In this document: positions 1-9,490 of the stretch, in pieces
How positions within the stretch are numbered: the stretch's first letter is position 1
Layout: each line of letters opens with the position of its first letter
Assembly (NCBI RefSeq): GCF_003846175.1
Contig: NZ_ML123046.1
Coordinates: 208,953-244,866 of the forward strand
Direction: 5' to 3'
Source of the DNA: Streptomyces sp. ADI95-17
Lineage (GTDB): Bacteria; Actinomycetota; Actinomycetes; Streptomycetales; Streptomycetaceae
Length of the DNA stretch: 35,914 nucleotides
Translations under genes and position numbers: made by a program
The notes under the pieces: model-generated
The model's input: the letters and a program-made list of their open reading frames with translations, nothing else
Databases searched by the model: none
Told to the model about the DNA's origin: nothing

Positions 1-1526
1 CGCAGCACGTCGTCCGCCGTCTCGGCCCACTCGTGGTCACGGGCGTAGGCGACCTGTGCCCAGATCTCCGGCGCGTCCGGGTGGATGCGCTCGGCCAGCG
101 CCGGGTTCTCGTTCGCCATCCGGGCGATGTCGAAGGAGAGCGAACCGTAGTGCGTGGCGAGGTGCCGGGCGGTGTCGGCCGACATCCGGGGGCCCGGCGC
201 GGCGCCGTCGATCAGCAGCCGGTGCGCCACCGCGTTCGGGTTGGCGATGCCGGGCAGCGGGAGCTTCTTCGGCAGGTGCGAGATCGGCTCCATGTCCTCC
301 GCGAGCGGGTGCCCGGGGAGCGCGGCCAGCTTGTTCATCACCGTACGGCCGATGTGGCGGAACGTCGTCCACTTGCCGCCCGCGACCGAGAGCATCCCGC
401 CCCGGCCCTCCGTCACGACCGTTTCGCGCTTGGCCTTGGAGGTGTCGCCGGGGCCGCCCGGCAGCACCCGCAGACCGGCGAAGGAGTACGTGATCAGATC
501 GCGCGAGAGCTGCTGGTCCCGGATGGAGAACGCCGCCTCGTCGAGGATCTGCGCGGTGTCCTTCTCGTTGACCGCGACGTCCGCGGGATCGCCCTCGTAC
601 GCCTCGTCCGTCGTGCCGAGCAGCAGCATGTCCTCCCACGGCAGGGCGAACGTGATGCGGTACTTGTCGATCGGGGTGGCCAGCGCGGCCTTCCACGGAC
701 GGGTGCGCTTCAGGACGAGGTGCGCGCCCTTGGACAGGCGTATGGAAGGCGCCGCGTCCGGGTTCTCCATCCTGCGCAGGTGGTCGACCCACGGTCCGGT
801 GGCGTTCAGCACGAGACGGGCGTTGACGCCGAACTCCGTGCCGTCCAGGCGGTCCTCCAGGTCGGCGCCGGTCACCCGGCCCTTGGTGAACCGCAGCCCG
901 GTCACCGCCGCGTGGTTGAGGACGACCGCACCCGCGTCGACGGCCGCGCGCACCGTCATCAGCGCCATCCGGGCGTCGTTCATCTGGTCGTCGCCGTAGA
1001 CCGCGACGGCCTTCAGGTTGTCCGTACGCAGTTCGGGCACATCGCGCTGCGCCTTCGCCGGGCTGATGACGTGCCCGACGCCGTCACCGAACGCGGAGAG
1101 CGCCGAGTAGGCGAACACCCCCGCGCCGAGCTTGGCCGCGCCGTGCGGGCCGCCCTTGTAGACCGGCAGGTAGAAGGTGAGCGGATTGGCCAGGTGGGGG
1201 GCCACCTGGCGGGACACCGCACGCCGCTCGAAGTGGTTCTCCGCCACCAGCTTCACCGCGCCGGTCTGCAGGTAGCGCAGTCCGCCGTGGAGCAGCTTGG
1301 AGGAGGCGGAGGAGGTGGCGCCGGCGAAGTCGCCGGCGTCCACCAGGGCCACCCGCAGCCCGGACTGCGCGGCGTGCCAGGCGGTGGAGATGCCCAGGAT
1401 GCCGCCACCGATCACCAGGAGGTCGTACGCAGCCTTGGACAGCTGCTCCCGAGTCTCGGCGCGGCTCGGGAGGGAGCCGGAGGCCGGGTGCGTCCCGAGG
1501 GCCGGGACGCTCTGCAGGGTGGTCAT
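1..1526 (-). CDS. glpD: Glycerol-3-phosphate dehydrogenase, FAD-dependent (3' end outside window)
   Basis: GlpD is the membrane-associated flavoenzyme that oxidises glycerol-3-phosphate to dihydroxyacetone phosphate, passing electrons to quinone. The ATG at 1526 follows a GAGGAG ribosome-binding site. About 508 codons are in the window and the C-terminus is cut by the left edge, so only a few tens of residues should be missing compared with the usual 530-570. Visible are the N-terminal FAD-binding GGGILG loop (residues about 40-45) and the family stretch with ATSSASSKLLHGGLRYL right after it. A GGKWTTFRHIG segment typical of GlpD lies near residue 400. The gene starts 5 bp after the glpK stop, so it is the distal member of a glpF-glpK-glpD operon (gylCAB in older Streptomyces naming). 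Family assignment is very secure. Confidence 0.96.
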   Translation of the reverse strand, partial: MTTLQSVPALGTHPASGSLPSRAETREQLSKAAYDLLVIGGGILGISTAWHAAQSGLRVALVDAGDFAGATSSASSKLLHGGLRYLQTGAVKLVAENHFERRAVSRQVAPHLANPLTFYLPVYKGGPHGAAKLGAGVFAYSALSAFGDGVGHVISPAKAQRDVPELRTDNLKAVAVYGDDQMNDARMALMTVRAAVDAGAVVLNHAAVTGLRFTKGRVTGADLEDRLDGTEFGVNARLVLNATGPWVDHLRRMENPDAAPSIRLSKGAHLVLKRTRPWKAALATPIDKYRITFALPWEDMLLLGTTDEAYEGDPADVAVNEKDTAQILDEAAFSIRDQQLSRDLITYSFAGLRVLPGGPGDTSKAKRETVVTEGRGGMLSVAGGKWTTFRHIGRTVMNKLAALPGHPLAEDMEPISHLPKKLPLPGIANPNAVAHRLLIDGAAPGPRMSADTARHLATHYGSLSFDIARMANENPALAERIHPDAPEIWAQVAYARDHEWAETADDVL

Positions 1527-1531
1527 GTCGA

Positions 1532-3067
1532 TTACTCCTCGGCAGTGTCTTCGTCGAGCCAGCCCATGGCGCGCTCTACGGCCTTGAGCCAGCTCTTGTA
1601 CTCGCGGTCGCGGGTGTCCGCGTCCATGTGGGGGGTCCACTCGGCGGCCCGGCGCCAGTTGGCGCGCAGCGCGTCGGTGTCCGGCCAGAAGCCGACGGCG
1701 AGACCGGCGGCATAGGCGGCGCCGAGGCAGGTCGTCTCGGCGACCATCGGCCGCACCACGGGTGCGTCCAGGAAGTCGGCGAGCGTCTGCATCAGCAGGT
1801 TGTTGGAGGTCATACCGCCGTCGACCTTGAGGGCGGTCAGCTCGACCCCCGAGTCCTTGGTCATGGCGTCGGTGATCTCGCGGGTCTGCCAGGCGGTGGC
1901 CTCCAGGACGGCACGGGCGATGTGCGCCTTGGTGACGTACCTGGTCAGACCGGCGATGACACCGCGGGCGTCGGAACGCCAGTACGGGGCGAACAGACCG
2001 GAGAACGCGGGCACGAAGTACGCGCCGCCGTTGTCCTCGACCGAGGAGGCCAGGGTCTCGATCTCGGCCGCGGACTTGATCAGGCCCATCTGGTCGCGCA
2101 TCCACTGCACCAGCGAACCGGTGACGGCGATGGAGCCCTCCAGGGCGTAGACCGGCTTCTGGTCGCCGATCCGGTACCCGACGGTCGTCAGCAGCCCGTT
2201 GTACGAGTTGACGGGCGTCTCACCGGTGTTCATCAGCATGAAGGTGCCGGTGCCGTACGTGGACTTGGCCTCGCCCTCGGAGAAGCAGGTCTGGCCGAAG
2301 AGCGCCGCCTGCTGGTCGCCCAGCGCGGACGCCACGGGAACCCCGTCGAGCACGCCGCCCTTGGCGTTGCCGTACACCTCGGCGGAGGAACGGATCTCGG
2401 GGAGCACCGCGGCCGGGATCTCCATCGACTGGAGGATCCGCTCGTCCCACCGCATCTCGTGCAGGTTCATCAGGAGGGTGCGCGAGGCGTTGGTGACGTC
2501 GGTGACGTGGACGCCGCCGTCGGTGCCGCCGGTCAGGTTCCAGATGACCCAGGAGTCCATGGTGCCGAAGAGGATGTCGCCGCGCTCGGCGCGCTCGCGC
2601 AGCCCCTCGACGTTGTCGAGCAGCCAGCGGACCTTGGGACCGGCGAAGTACGAGGCGAGCGGCAGCCCGGTCTCGCGGCGGAAACGGTCCTGCCCGACGT
2701 TGCGGCCGAGCTCCTTGCAGAGCGAGTCCGTCCGGGTGTCCTGCCAGACGAGGGCGTTGTGGACCGGCTCACCGGTGTTCTTGTCCCAGAGCAGCGTGGT
2801 CTCGCGCTGGTTGGTGATGCCGATCGCCTTCACGTCGGCGGCCGTGATGCCCGCCTTGACGATGGCGCCGGCCACGACCTCCTGGACGTTCTCCCAGATC
2901 TCGGTCGCGTCGTGCTCGACCCAGCCCGGCTTCGGGAAGATCTGCTCGTGCTCCTTCTGGTCGACGGAGACGATCCGGCCGTCCTTGTCGAAGACGATGC
3001 AGCGGCTGGAGGTGGTGCCCTGGTCGATGGCCGCGATGAACGGGCCGGTGGTGTGTGCGTCGGTCAC
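1532..3067 (-). CDS. glpK: Glycerol kinase
   Basis: GlpK phosphorylates glycerol with ATP to glycerol-3-phosphate, trapping it inside the cell for GlpD. The 511-aa product matches the family length. It carries the FGGY-kinase N-terminal phosphate motif DQGTTSSR (residues 15-22), the [17 protein letters not shown] region ([12 protein letters not shown] here), and the C-terminal ADP-binding [10 protein letters not shown] segment. The open frame extends upstream, but the GTG at 3067 is preferred. It is preceded by GGGAGC at proper spacing, and the protein then begins a few residues before the conserved [12 protein letters not shown] strand. It lies 56 bp after glpF and 5 bp before glpD, all on the minus strand, so the three are probably co-transcribed under GylR control. 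Confidence 0.97.
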   Translation of the reverse strand: MTDAHTTGPFIAAIDQGTTSSRCIVFDKDGRIVSVDQKEHEQIFPKPGWVEHDATEIWENVQEVVAGAIVKAGITAADVKAIGITNQRETTLLWDKNTGEPVHNALVWQDTRTDSLCKELGRNVGQDRFRRETGLPLASYFAGPKVRWLLDNVEGLRERAERGDILFGTMDSWVIWNLTGGTDGGVHVTDVTNASRTLLMNLHEMRWDERILQSMEIPAAVLPEIRSSAEVYGNAKGGVLDGVPVASALGDQQAALFGQTCFSEGEAKSTYGTGTFMLMNTGETPVNSYNGLLTTVGYRIGDQKPVYALEGSIAVTGSLVQWMRDQMGLIKSAAEIETLASSVEDNGGAYFVPAFSGLFAPYWRSDARGVIAGLTRYVTKAHIARAVLEATAWQTREITDAMTKDSGVELTALKVDGGMTSNNLLMQTLADFLDAPVVRPMVAETTCLGAAYAAGLAVGFWPDTDALRANWRRAAEWTPHMDADTRDREYKSWLKAVERAMGWLDEDTAEE

Positions 3068-3123
3068 GGTGTGCTCCCGGAAGTCTGTGTGGTCGTGAGG
3101 GTTACGGCTCTGGGCGCCGCGGC

Positions 3124-3915
3124 TCAGGCGAAGGCGACGTTGTAGAGCCCGCCCGCGATCGCGCCGCCGATGAGCGGTCCGGCGACCGGGATCCACGCGT
3201 AGCCCCAGTCGGAACCGCCCTTGTTCGGCAACGGCAGCAGCGCGTGCACGATACGCGGACCGAGGTCGCGAACCGGGTTGATCGCGTAGCCCGTCGGGCC
3301 GCCGAGCGAGAGGCCGATACCGACGACCACCAGGGCGGTGACCAGCGCGCCGAGCGTGCCCAGGCCGTTGCCCTCGTTGTTCAGGCCCTGGGTGAGGATG
3401 GCCAGGACCAGCACGACGGTGGCGATGATCTCCGTGACCAGGTTCTGCACGGCGTGCCGGATCTCGGGGCCGGTGGAGAAGATGCCCAGGACCGGGCCGG
3501 CCTTCGGTGCGGCGGCCTCGTCGACCATGCCTTCTTCACCCGTCTGGGCGCCCACGATCTCCGGATCCGTGAGGTGCGCCCGGAACTGCCCGTAGTACGT
3601 CAGCCAGACCAGCACCGCGCCGATCATCGCGCCGAGCAGCTGGGAGCCGAGGTACAGCGGAACGTCTCTCCACTCGGTGCCGCCCTCGATCGCGAGACCG
3701 ATCGTGACCGCCGGGTTGAGGTGCGCGCCGGAAACGCCACCGGCCAGATACGCGCCGGTCAGCACCGCGAAACCCCACCCGAAGGTGATGGCCAGCCAGC
3801 CGGCGTTCTGCGCCTTGGAGCGCTTGAGAGTGACGGCGGCACAGACACCGCCGCCGAGCAGGATGAGCACGGCGGTACCTATGGTCTCGCCGATGAAGAT
3901 GTCGGAGCTGGACAC
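3124..3915 (-). CDS. glpF: Glycerol uptake facilitator (aquaglyceroporin)
   Basis: This 263-aa membrane channel lets glycerol diffuse across the cytoplasmic membrane. Both pore half-helix motifs of the MIP family are present: NPAVTIG (residues 67-73) and NPVRDLGPR (from residue 213). The Asp after the Arg in the second motif is the mark of glycerol-permeable members. Hydrophobic stretches fit six membrane helices. A hydrophilic insert between them (about residues 115-145) is longer than in the E. coli protein. The GTG at 3915 has AAAGGAG upstream, and the longer open frame upstream lacks family similarity. It is first in the glpFKD operon, with a roughly 240-bp regulatory region between it and gylR. 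Confidence 0.95.
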   Translation of the reverse strand: MSSSDIFIGETIGTAVLILLGGGVCAAVTLKRSKAQNAGWLAITFGWGFAVLTGAYLAGGVSGAHLNPAVTIGLAIEGGTEWRDVPLYLGSQLLGAMIGAVLVWLTYYGQFRAHLTDPEIVGAQTGEEGMVDEAAAPKAGPVLGIFSTGPEIRHAVQNLVTEIIATVVLVLAILTQGLNNEGNGLGTLGALVTALVVVGIGLSLGGPTGYAINPVRDLGPRIVHALLPLPNKGGSDWGYAWIPVAGPLIGGAIAGGLYNVAFA

Positions 3916-4040
3916 CCGCGACTCCTTTGTCCTTCGTCCAGGGAAGCCGAACCCCGGGTCCCTCCGGTGGTCCGCGCCCTCGTGGGAGGGCGTTTTCCGG
4001 CCCTTGGCGCTGTCACACCCTAACGCGAGTTTCCGTTTGG

Positions 4041-4073
4041 TGTTCGACAATGCCGACCGATGAACGGCAATGC
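4041..4073 (-). promoter_or_regulatory. Candidate GylR operator upstream of glpF
   Basis: Two copies of a 13-base element lie in direct orientation exactly 20 bp apart: TGTTCGACAATGC at 4041 and TGAACGGCAATGC at 4061. A 12-base core (GTTCGACAATGC) recurs upstream of gylR at 4940. A TAGGGT hexamer on the minus strand (4022-4017) could be the glpF -10 box, which places the -35 region inside the proximal copy. Twenty-base spacing puts both copies on the same helix face, as expected for an IclR-family dimer of dimers. That GylR binds here is inference. Confidence 0.6.
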
Positions 4074-4152
4074 TTCCCCCAGGTGAATCGGTCGTCAAGG
4101 GTTGTGTGGCCTATAACTCGATCGTTACCGGGGTGGTGCGCCGCCGCAGCGG

Positions 4153-4917
4153 TCAGAAGCGCCCGGCGCCCAGGTCCCTGGAGACCGCCCGCGCGCAGTC
4201 GCGCACCGCCGCGATCAGCTCGGGGCGCAGCTCCCCGTCCGCGCAGACCCGCTCCACCGCACCGGTCACGGCGACCGCGCCGACCGGCATCCGCCGCCGG
4301 TCGTGGATCGGGGCGGCCACCGCGGCCACGCCCTCCCAGGTCTCCTCCACGTCGGCCGCCCAGCCGCGCGCCCGGATCAGGTCGAGCATCGCCTCGAACT
4401 CCTCCGCATCGGTGACGGTGCGCGGCGTGAAGGGCTGCCGCTCGGTCTCCATCGCCTCGGTGTGCGCCACCGGGTCGTACGCCGAGAGCACCTTGCCCAG
4501 AGCCGTGGAGTGCAGCGGCTGCATGGCCCCGACCTCCAGGACCTGCCGGCTGTCGTCGGGGCGGAAGACGTGGTGGACGATCAGGACGCCCTGCTGGTGC
4601 AGCACGCCCAGATGGGCGCTCTCGCCGCTGGAACGGGCCAGGTCGTCGGTCCACACGAGCGCGCGGGCCCGCAGCTCGTGGACGTCCAGATAGCTGTTGC
4701 CCAGGCGCAGCAGCTCGGCGCCCAGCTGATAGCGGCCGGACGCGGTGTCCTGCTCCACGAAGCCCTCGTGCTGGAGCGTGCGCAGGATGCCGTGCGCGGT
4801 GCCCTTGGCCAGGCCCAGTGACGAGGCGATGTCGGAGAGCCCCAGTCGACGTTCGCCACCTGCCAGCAGACGCAGCATCGCCGCCGCCCGCTCCAGCGAC
4901 TGGATGTTCTTGGCCAT
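4153..4917 (-). CDS. gylR: IclR-family transcriptional regulator of the glycerol operon
   Basis: This is a 254-aa repressor-type regulator. An N-terminal winged helix-turn-helix covers about residues 5-66 and begins MAKNIQSLERAAAMLRLL. The IclR effector-binding domain runs from about residue 80 to the end (HSTALGKVLSA, then the GWA and VAAVAAPI regions). Adjacency to glpFKD and the close match to what I remember of Streptomyces GylR identify it. GylR is known as a glycerol-3-phosphate-responsive repressor of the glycerol operon and of itself. The ATG at 4917 is chosen because GGAGGAG lies 8-10 bases upstream. An in-frame GTG six codons earlier overlaps that ribosome-binding site. Repeats resembling operators lie upstream of both this gene and glpF. 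Confidence 0.93.
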   Translation of the reverse strand: MAKNIQSLERAAAMLRLLAGGERRLGLSDIASSLGLAKGTAHGILRTLQHEGFVEQDTASGRYQLGAELLRLGNSYLDVHELRARALVWTDDLARSSGESAHLGVLHQQGVLIVHHVFRPDDSRQVLEVGAMQPLHSTALGKVLSAYDPVAHTEAMETERQPFTPRTVTDAEEFEAMLDLIRARGWAADVEETWEGVAAVAAPIHDRRRMPVGAVAVTGAVERVCADGELRPELIAAVRDCARAVSRDLGAGRF

Positions 4918-4939
4918 CGCGCCGTACTCCTCCACCTCG

Positions 4940-4973
4940 GTTCGACAATGCTGAACACTATCGGTCGATGCCG
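4940..4973 (-). promoter_or_regulatory. Candidate GylR autoregulatory operator upstream of gylR
   Basis: The 12-base element GTTCGACAATGC at 4940-4951 is identical to the one before glpF. It is followed 20 bp later by a degenerate copy, TCGGTCGATGC (4961-4971, 7 of 11 matches). A minus-strand TAGTGT (4960-4955) between them could be the gylR -10 box, giving a short leader of about 30 nt. An operator on the -10 box would fit autorepression. The element is seen; its role is inferred. Confidence 0.55.
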
Positions 4974-5062
4974 ACCCATGCTCGATCGCGCACCAAAAAC
5001 CGCGACACCACTGCGATCAGGACATCCCCCGCACAGCATGCAGTCCGTTCCGTGGGACGGAG

Positions 5063-5092
5063 TGACGGCCCCGGCCGCCGCCCGGCTAGGCT
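5063..5092 (+). promoter_or_regulatory. Candidate metH promoter
   Basis: A TGACGG hexamer (5063-5068) and a TAGGCT hexamer (5087-5092) are separated by 18 bp, resembling a Streptomyces housekeeping sigma promoter. Transcription would start near 5099, leaving a leader of about 58 nt before metH. That is too short for a cobalamin riboswitch downstream of this start. Confidence 0.55.
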
Positions 5093-5156
5093 GGCCTGGT
5101 GCGCCTTCCACCGGAGACGCAAAGCCGACAGCCGTCGCATCCCAGGGAGTACATCC

Positions 5157-8100
5157 ATGGCCTCGTCGCCGACCCCTTCCGCCGACAGCCGGAACCGAGC
5201 CGAAGCCCTCCGTGAGGCGCTCGCCACCCGTGTCGTGGTGGCCGACGGTGCCATGGGCACCATGCTCCAGGCACAGGACCCGTCCCTCGCCGACTTCCAG
5301 GACCTCGAAGGCTGCAACGAGATCCTGAACGTCACCCGCCCCGACATCGTGCGCTCGGTGCACCAGGAGTACTTCGCCGTCGGCGTGGACTGCGTCGAGA
5401 CGAACACGTTCGGCGCCAACCTGGCGGCCCTGGGCGAGTACGACATTCCCGAGCGGGTCTTCGAGCTCTCCGAGTCCGGCGCGCGCATCGCCCGCGAGGT
5501 CGCCGACGAGTTCACCGCCTCCACCGGGCAGCAGCGCTGGGTGCTCGGCTCGATGGGACCGGGCACGAAGCTGCCGACGCTGGGCCACGCCCCGTACACC
5601 AAGCTCCGCGACGCCTACCAGCAGAACGCCGAGGGCATGATCGCCGGTGGCGCCGACGCCCTGCTGATCGAGACCACCCAGGACCTGCTCCAGACCAAGG
5701 CCTCCATCATCGGCGCCCGCCGGGCACTGGAGGCCACCGGGGCCAACCTCCCGGTGATCTGCTCCGTGACCGTCGAGACGACCGGCACCATGCTGCTCGG
5801 CTCCGAGATCGGCGCGGCCCTCACCGCCCTGGAACCCCTCGGCATCGACCTCATCGGCCTGAACTGTGCGACCGGCCCCGCCGAGATGAGCGAGCACCTG
5901 CGCTACCTCGCCCGGCACTCCCGCATCCCGCTCTCCTGCATGCCCAACGCCGGCCTCCCCGTCCTCGGCAAGGACGGCGCGCACTACCCGTTGTCCCCGG
6001 CCGAGCTCGCCGACGCGCAGGAGACCTTCGTCCGGGAGTACGGCCTCTCGTTGGTCGGCGGCTGCTGCGGCACGACCCCGGAACACCTGCGCCAGGTCGT
6101 CGAGCGGGTCCGGGGAGTGGCCGTCACCCCCCGCACCCCGCACCCCGAGCCGGGCGCCGCCTCCCTCTACCAGACCGTGCCGTTCCGCCAGGACACCTCG
6201 TACCTGGCGATCGGTGAGCGTACGAACGCCAACGGGTCGAAGAAGTTCCGCGAGGCCATGCTCGATGCCCGCTGGGACGACTGCGTGGAGATGGCCCGGG
6301 ACCAGATCCGCGAGGGCGCGCACATGCTCGACCTCTGCGTCGACTACGTGGGCCGTGACGGTGTCGCCGACATGGAGGAGCTGGCCGGCCGGTTCGCCAC
6401 CGCGTCCACCCTGCCGATCGTGCTGGACTCGACGGAGCTGCCCGTCCTGCGGGCCGGTCTGGAGAAGCTGGGCGGCCGTGCCGTCCTGAACTCGGTCAAC
6501 TACGAGGACGGCGACGGGCCCGAGTCCCGGTTCGCCAAGGTCACCGCGCTGGCCGCCGAGCACGGCGCCGCGCTGATCGCGCTGACCATTGACGAGGAGG
6601 GCCAGGCCCGGACCGTCGAGCACAAGGTCGCCATCGCCGAGCGGCTCATCGAGGACCTGACCGGAAACTGGGGCATCCACGAGTCCGACATCCTCATCGA
6701 CACCCTGACCTTCACCATCTGCACCGGCCAGGAGGAGTCCCGCGGCGACGGCATCGCCACCATCGGGGCGATCCGCGAGCTGAAGAAGCGCCACCCCGAT
6801 GTGCAGACCACGCTGGGCCTGTCGAACATCTCCTTCGGCCTCAACCCGGCCGCCCGCGTCGTGCTGAACTCCGTCTTCCTCGACGAGTGCGTCAAGGCCG
6901 GACTCGACTCCGCGATCGTCCACGCCTCCAAGATCCTTCCGATCGCCCGCCTGGAGGAGGAGCAGGTCAAGGTCGCCCTCGACCTGATCTACGACCGCCG
7001 CGCCGAGGGCTACGACCCGCTCCAGAAGCTCATGGAGCTGTTCGAGGGCGTCAGCACCAAGTCGATGAAGGCGGGCAAGGCCGAGGAACTGCTCGCCCTG
7101 CCGCTCGACGAGCGGCTTCAGCGCCGCATCATCGACGGTGAGAAGAACGGTCTGGAGGCCGACCTCGACGAGGCCCTCACCCACACGCCCGCCCTGGACA
7201 TCGTGAACAACACGCTGCTGGAGGGCATGAAGGTCGTCGGCGAGCTCTTCGGCTCCGGCCAGATGCAGCTGCCCTTCGTCCTCCAGTCCGCCGAGGTCAT
7301 GAAGACCGCGGTGGCGTACCTCGAACCGCACATGGAGAAGTCCGACGCCGAGGGCAAGGGCACCATCGTCCTGGCCACCGTCCGCGGCGACGTCCACGAC
7401 ATCGGCAAGAACCTCGTCGACATCATCCTGTCCAACAACGGCTACAACGTCGTCAACCTCGGCATCAAGCAGCCCGTCTCCGCCATCCTGGAGGCCGCCG
7501 AGGAGCACCGCGCCGACGTCATCGGCATGTCCGGCCTCCTGGTGAAGTCCACCGTGATCATGAAGGAGAACCTGGAGGAGCTGAACCAGCGCAAGCTGGC
7601 CGCCGACTTCCCCGTCATCCTCGGTGGCGCGGCCCTCACCCGGGCCTACGTCGAGCAGGACCTCCACGAGATCTACGAGGGCGAGGTCCGCTACGCCCGC
7701 GACGCCTTCGAGGGGCTGCGGCTGATGGACGCGCTGATCGCGGTCAAGCGCGGCGTCCCGGGCGCGGTGCTGCCCGAGCTGAAGCAGCGCCGGGTGCCCA
7801 AGCGGGACACGGCGGTGCTGGAGGTGGACGAGCCGCAGGAGGGCGTCCGCTCCGACGTCGCGGTCGACAACCCGGTGCCCGAGCCCCCCTTCTGGGGCAC
7901 CCGGGTCATCAAGGGCATCCAGCTCAAGGAGTACGCGTCCTGGCTCGACGAGGGCGCCCTCTTCAAGGGCCAGTGGGGACTCAAGCAGGCCCGCGCCGGC
8001 GACGGACCGACGTACGAGGAGCTGGTGGAGACCGAGGGCCGCCCGCACCTGCGCGGCTGGCTCGACAAGCTCCACACCGAGAACCTCCTGGAAGCGGCCG

Positions 8101-8669
8101 TGGTCTACGGCTACTTCCCGTGCGTGTCCAAGGGCGACGACCTGATCCTGCTCCACGAGGACGGCTCCGAGCGGACCCGCTTCACCTTCCCGCGCCAGCG
8201 CCGCGGCCGCCGCCTCTGCCTCGCTGACTTCTTCCGTCCCGAGGAGTCGGGCGAGACGGACGTGATCGGCCTCCAGGTCGTCACCGTCGGCTCGAAGATC
8301 GGTGGCGAGACCGCGAAGCTCTTCGAGGCCAACTCCTACCGCGACTACCTGGAGCTGCACGGCCTGTCCGTACAGCTGGCCGAGGCCCTCGCCGAGTACT
8401 GGCACGCCAGGGTCCGCGCCGAGCTGGGCTTCGGCGGCGAGGACCCCTCGGACGTCGAGGACATGTTCGCGCTGAAGTACCGGGGGGCGCGCTTCTCCCT
8501 CGGCTATGGTGCCTGCCCCGACCTGGAGGACCGGGCGAAGATCGCCGAGCTGCTCCAGCCCGAGCGGATCGGGGTGCATCTCTCGGAGGAGTTCCAGCTG
8601 CATCCGGAGCAGTCCACCGACGCGATCGTCATCCACCACCCGGAGGCGAAGTACTTCAACGCGCGGTAA
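5157..8669 (+). CDS. metH: Cobalamin-dependent methionine synthase
   Basis: MetH transfers a methyl group from methyltetrahydrofolate via cobalamin to homocysteine, making methionine. The 1170-aa protein has the full module order. The homocysteine-binding domain (about 15-320) has zinc ligands Cys237 (GLNC), Cys303 and Cys304 (GGCCGTTP). The pterin-binding domain (about 345-600) begins with IGERTNANGSKKF. The cobalamin cap and Rossmann domains include GDVHDIGKN with the lower axial ligand His747, then SGLLVKST and LGGAAL. The C-terminal S-adenosylmethionine reactivation domain contains RFSLGYGACPDLEDR. The ATG at 5157 has AGGGAG upstream; the open frame continues upstream but without homology. 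It is divergent from gylR and appears monocistronic, ending in a hairpin at 8725. Confidence 0.97.
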   Translation: MASSPTPSADSRNRAEALREALATRVVVADGAMGTMLQAQDPSLADFQDLEGCNEILNVTRPDIVRSVHQEYFAVGVDCVETNTFGANLAALGEYDIPERVFELSESGARIAREVADEFTASTGQQRWVLGSMGPGTKLPTLGHAPYTKLRDAYQQNAEGMIAGGADALLIETTQDLLQTKASIIGARRALEATGANLPVICSVTVETTGTMLLGSEIGAALTALEPLGIDLIGLNCATGPAEMSEHLRYLARHSRIPLSCMPNAGLPVLGKDGAHYPLSPAELADAQETFVREYGLSLVGGCCGTTPEHLRQVVERVRGVAVTPRTPHPEPGAASLYQTVPFRQDTSYLAIGERTNANGSKKFREAMLDARWDDCVEMARDQIREGAHMLDLCVDYVGRDGVADMEELAGRFATASTLPIVLDSTELPVLRAGLEKLGGRAVLNSVNYEDGDGPESRFAKVTALAAEHGAALIALTIDEEGQARTVEHKVAIAERLIEDLTGNWGIHESDILIDTLTFTICTGQEESRGDGIATIGAIRELKKRHPDVQTTLGLSNISFGLNPAARVVLNSVFLDECVKAGLDSAIVHASKILPIARLEEEQVKVALDLIYDRRAEGYDPLQKLMELFEGVSTKSMKAGKAEELLALPLDERLQRRIIDGEKNGLEADLDEALTHTPALDIVNNTLLEGMKVVGELFGSGQMQLPFVLQSAEVMKTAVAYLEPHMEKSDAEGKGTIVLATVRGDVHDIGKNLVDIILSNNGYNVVNLGIKQPVSAILEAAEEHRADVIGMSGLLVKSTVIMKENLEELNQRKLAADFPVILGGAALTRAYVEQDLHEIYEGEVRYARDAFEGLRLMDALIAVKRGVPGAVLPELKQRRVPKRDTAVLEVDEPQEGVRSDVAVDNPVPEPPFWGTRVIKGIQLKEYASWLDEGALFKGQWGLKQARAGDGPTYEELVETEGRPHLRGWLDKLHTENLLEAAVVYGYFPCVSKGDDLILLHEDGSERTRFTFPRQRRGRRLCLADFFRPEESGETDVIGLQVVTVGSKIGGETAKLFEANSYRDYLELHGLSVQLAEALAEYWHARVRAELGFGGEDPSDVEDMFALKYRGARFSLGYGACPDLEDRAKIAELLQPERIGVHLSEEFQLHPEQSTDAIVIHHPEAKYFNAR

Positions 8670-8690
8670 GACGATGTTCAACGCGCGGTA
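8655..8690 (+). repeat. 14-bp direct repeat at the metH 3' end
   Basis: TTCAACGCGCGGTA occurs at 8655-8668, where it encodes the last residues (FNAR) and most of the stop codon of metH. It occurs again at 8677-8690 just downstream, with copies 22 bp apart. The second copy is outside the gene. It looks like a short local duplication of the coding end. Confidence 0.8.
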
Positions 8691-8724
8691 GCAGGACAAG
8701 TCGTACACTTGTCGGTCCAGTGCA

Positions 8725-8761
8725 GGCCGGTCGCCCTTCCCACGGGAAATGGCGGCCGGCC
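8725..8761 (+). terminator. Hairpin downstream of metH
   Basis: GGCCGGTCGCC (8725-8735) pairs with GGCGGCCGGCC (8751-8761), giving an 11-bp stem with a single T-G wobble. There is no T-run, as is common in Streptomyces. It lies between metH and the HAD phosphatase gene, whose start is 28 bp further on. Confidence 0.6.
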
Positions 8762-8788
8762 TTCTCGTCCCTATGGAAGGTGTGCCGG

Positions 8789-9490
8789 ATGACCAGCACG
8801 GTCCCCGCGTCATTGACCCGCACGGCCGAAGGCGCCGCGCTCCAGGCCGTCCTCCTCGACATGGACGGCACCCTCGTCGACACCGAGGGGTTCTGGTGGG
8901 ACGCGGAGGTGGAGGTCTTTGCCGAGCTCGGGCACCAGCTCGACGAAGCCTGGCGGGACGTGGTGGTCGGCGGGCCGATGACCCGCAGCGCCGGCTACCT
9001 CATGGACGTGACCGGTGCGGACATCACCCTCGACGAGCTGACCGTGCTGCTCAACGACCGCTTCGAGAAGCGCATCGGCCGCGGTGTGCCGCTGATGCCG
9101 GGCGCGGGCCGGCTGCTGGCCGAGCTGGTCAGACACGAGATCCCGACGGCCCTGGTCTCCGCCTCGCACCGGCGGATCATCGACCGGGTACTGGAATCGG
9201 TGGGCCGCCACCATTTCGCCCTCACCGTCGCGGGCGACGAGGTCACGCGTACCAAGCCGCATCCGGAGCCGTATCTGACCGCCGCATCCGGATTCGGCGC
9301 GGCTCCCGAGCGCTGTGCGGTCATCGAGGACACCGCGACCGGTGTCGCCGCCGCGGAGGCGGCGGGCTGCCGGGTGGTCGCCGTACCGTCCGTCGCCCCG
9401 ATCGCCCCCGCGTCCGGCCGGGTGGTCGTACGTTCCCTCGAAGAAGTCGATCTCGCTTTTCTCCGGGGCCTGGTCACGGGAAACCATTGA
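8789..9490 (+). CDS. HAD-superfamily phosphatase (beta-phosphoglucomutase-like subfamily)
   Basis: This 233-aa haloacid-dehalogenase-type hydrolase is probably a small-molecule phosphatase or phosphoglucomutase-like enzyme. The four HAD motifs are present. Motif I is DMDGTLVDTEG, with nucleophile Asp24 and general acid Asp26. Motif II is the Ser of the SAS loop near residue 125, motif III the Lys in TRTKPHPEPY, and motif IV the VIEDTATG acidic pair. A helical cap between motifs I and II contains WWDAEVEVFAELG, placing it in subfamily IA. The ATG at 8789 has GGAAGG upstream. It is a single gene between the metH terminator and a long noncoding gap. The sequence does not reveal the substrate. 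Confidence 0.9.
   Translation: MTSTVPASLTRTAEGAALQAVLLDMDGTLVDTEGFWWDAEVEVFAELGHQLDEAWRDVVVGGPMTRSAGYLMDVTGADITLDELTVLLNDRFEKRIGRGVPLMPGAGRLLAELVRHEIPTALVSASHRRIIDRVLESVGRHHFALTVAGDEVTRTKPHPEPYLTAASGFGAAPERCAVIEDTATGVAAAEAAGCRVVAVPSVAPIAPASGRVVVRSLEEVDLAFLRGLVTGNH

Noticed and set aside
4918..5156. Cobalamin or SAM-type riboswitch before metH
   Set aside because: I see no B12-box or SAM-IV consensus, and the likely promoter leaves only about 58 nt of leader.
4581..8813. Very long open frame (1410 codons) on the minus strand, antisense to metH
   Set aside because: It mirrors the high-GC third positions of metH. The translation is low-complexity without family motifs, and metH on the other strand is complete and certain.
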